A stretch of 6,328 nt of DNA from Gemmatimonadaceae bacterium (GTDB taxonomy: Bacteria; Gemmatimonadota; Gemmatimonadetes; Gemmatimonadales; Gemmatimonadaceae): positions 1 through 6,328 of the forward strand of contig JAICUE010000158.1 in NCBI GenBank assembly GCA_025936015.1, written 5' to 3'. Positions 5,688 to 6,328 of this stretch are shown here, piece by piece (the first letter of the stretch is position 1; each line of letters starts with the position of its first letter). Made by a program: the position numbers and the translations under genes. The notes below the pieces were generated by a model that saw only the letters and a program-made list of their open reading frames with translations, did no database searches and had not been told where the DNA came from.

Positions 5688-6328
5688 TGGCCCCCTCCAC
5701 CTGCTGGCTTCTGCAGCAGTTCGGCCGCATGGGCGCGAGCCACCGCCGCGCGCTGCTCATCCATCCGCGGCGCGCGAGCGGCGAACGCGAGGTACATCTT
5801 CGCCGCGTCGGCGTACTTCTCCTCGTACTCGAGGATGTACGCGAGCGGGAAGTACGGCTGCGCGTAATACGGCTCGAGCGCGATCGCCGTCCGCAGGTGC
5901 GCTTCCGCCTCGTCCGTCCGGTTCTGCATCATGAGGTGGACGCCAAGCTCGACCTGCGCGGTGACATTGGTGCTGTCGATCTCGACCACCTGGCTGAGCT
6001 CCTGGATCGCGGTCGCCGTGTCGCCGGAAAGCGCCGAGAGGCGCGCCAACTGGATGTGCGCCGGCGCGAACGACAGGTCCTCGGTCAGCGCCTTGCCTAA
6101 CGCGTCGCGGGCCGCGGCGGTGTCACCCTTTGCCAGCATCACGATCGCGATCCCGAACTCGTACATCTGCTTCGACTCGTAGGCGCGGACCAGCTTCTTC
6201 TCCTCGCGCTTCTTCATGTCGTCGATCAGCAGCTGGAGCTCGTTGGCCGCGGTGTCGTATTGCGCGATCTGGTAGAGCGCGAGCGCGCGATCGTAGCGAT
6301 AGGATCGGTTGTCCTTCGACTTCACCGC
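5684..6328 (-). CDS. TPR-repeat protein, N-terminal part beyond the window
   Basis: The open frame enters from the right edge (first full codon GCG at 6328-6326) and stops with TGA at 5686-5684, giving 214 visible residues. A GTG at 6325-6323 is probably an internal valine, since the frame stays open to the edge. The visible part is almost all paired helices with TPR spacing: units around ALALYQIAQYDTAANELQ, AIVMLAKGDTAAARDALG, QLARLSALSGDTATAIQEL, ELGVHLMMQNRTDEAEAHL and PLAYILEYEEKYADAAKMY, each with the small/large residue pattern of TPRs. A charged segment (DDMKKREEKK) separates the first two, and the tail is AKPAGGGGQ. TPR arrays bind protein partners, and the 4-base overlap with the S41 peptidase start implies coupled translation. 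Export cannot be judged without the N-terminus. Confidence 0.85.
   Translation of the reverse strand, partial: AVKSKDNRSYRYDRALALYQIAQYDTAANELQLLIDDMKKREEKKLVRAYESKQMYEFGIAIVMLAKGDTAAARDALGKALTEDLSFAPAHIQLARLSALSGDTATAIQELSQVVEIDSTNVTAQVELGVHLMMQNRTDEAEAHLRTAIALEPYYAQPYFPLAYILEYEEKYADAAKMYLAFAARAPRMDEQRAAVARAHAAELLQKPAGGGGQ
5694..5698 (-). promoter_or_regulatory. Ribosome binding site of the S41 peptidase gene inside the TPR gene
   Basis: GGAGG on the minus strand, 6 bases before the GTG start at 5687, lies within the Gly-rich last codons of the TPR gene. The GTGA overlap favours re-initiation by ribosomes finishing the TPR protein. It fixes GTG(5687) as the likely start. Confidence 0.7.
6095..6102 (-). 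repeat. CGTTAGGC octamer, copy 8
   Basis: On the coding strand of the TPR gene, read GCG-TTA-GGC (Ala-Leu-Gly, in DALGKAL) in the second visible repeat. Confidence 0.6.

Overview
The window comes from a GC-rich bacterial chromosome, most likely a member of Gemmatimonadota or a related GC-rich soil lineage such as Acidobacteriota. This is an inference from gene content: an orphan 'ADOP'-type FtsX/MacB permease probably preceded by a PadR-like regulator, a long S41 peptidase with a C-terminal extension, and a small CHRD-like lipoprotein. No marker gene in the window fixes the taxonomy.

Layout. At 1-57 (+) is the last 18 codons of an upstream gene, probably a PadR-type repressor. It is followed 18-21 bases later by a 910-codon duplicated ABC-type permease (76-2808, +). 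A 130-base spacer (2809-2938) holds a strong hairpin and ends at a tRNA-Phe(GAA) gene on the minus strand (2939-3011). A divergent promoter region (3012-3152) carries a sigma70-like promoter for the tRNA and leads into a small secreted lipoprotein with a CHRD / CuZn-SOD-like fold (3153-3638, +). The rest is one minus-strand operon that enters from the right edge: a TPR protein (5684-6328, 5' part outside the window), an S41 C-terminal processing peptidase whose GTG start overlaps the TPR stop, and queF (queuosine pathway), which starts 9 bases after the peptidase stop and ends convergently with the lipoprotein gene.

How the parts work together. The PadR-like gene and the permease form a probable regulator/target pair with no ATPase gene in view. 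The TPR protein and the S41 peptidase are translationally coupled and probably act together at the cell envelope. queF probably rides on their transcript. Its link to tRNA biology (preQ0 reduction for queuosine) has no obvious functional tie to the protease.

The most unusual signal is not a gene. The octamer CGTTAGGC occurs eight times in 6.3 kb, always on the coding strand of the gene it lies in, in all three reading frames and once across a stop codon. All six in-frame TTA leucine codons in the window lie inside it. This looks like a nucleic-acid-level motif that overrides codon preference. Secondary points are a 14-residue insertion in the QueF catalytic loop and a shifted glutamine in the S41 catalytic motif.
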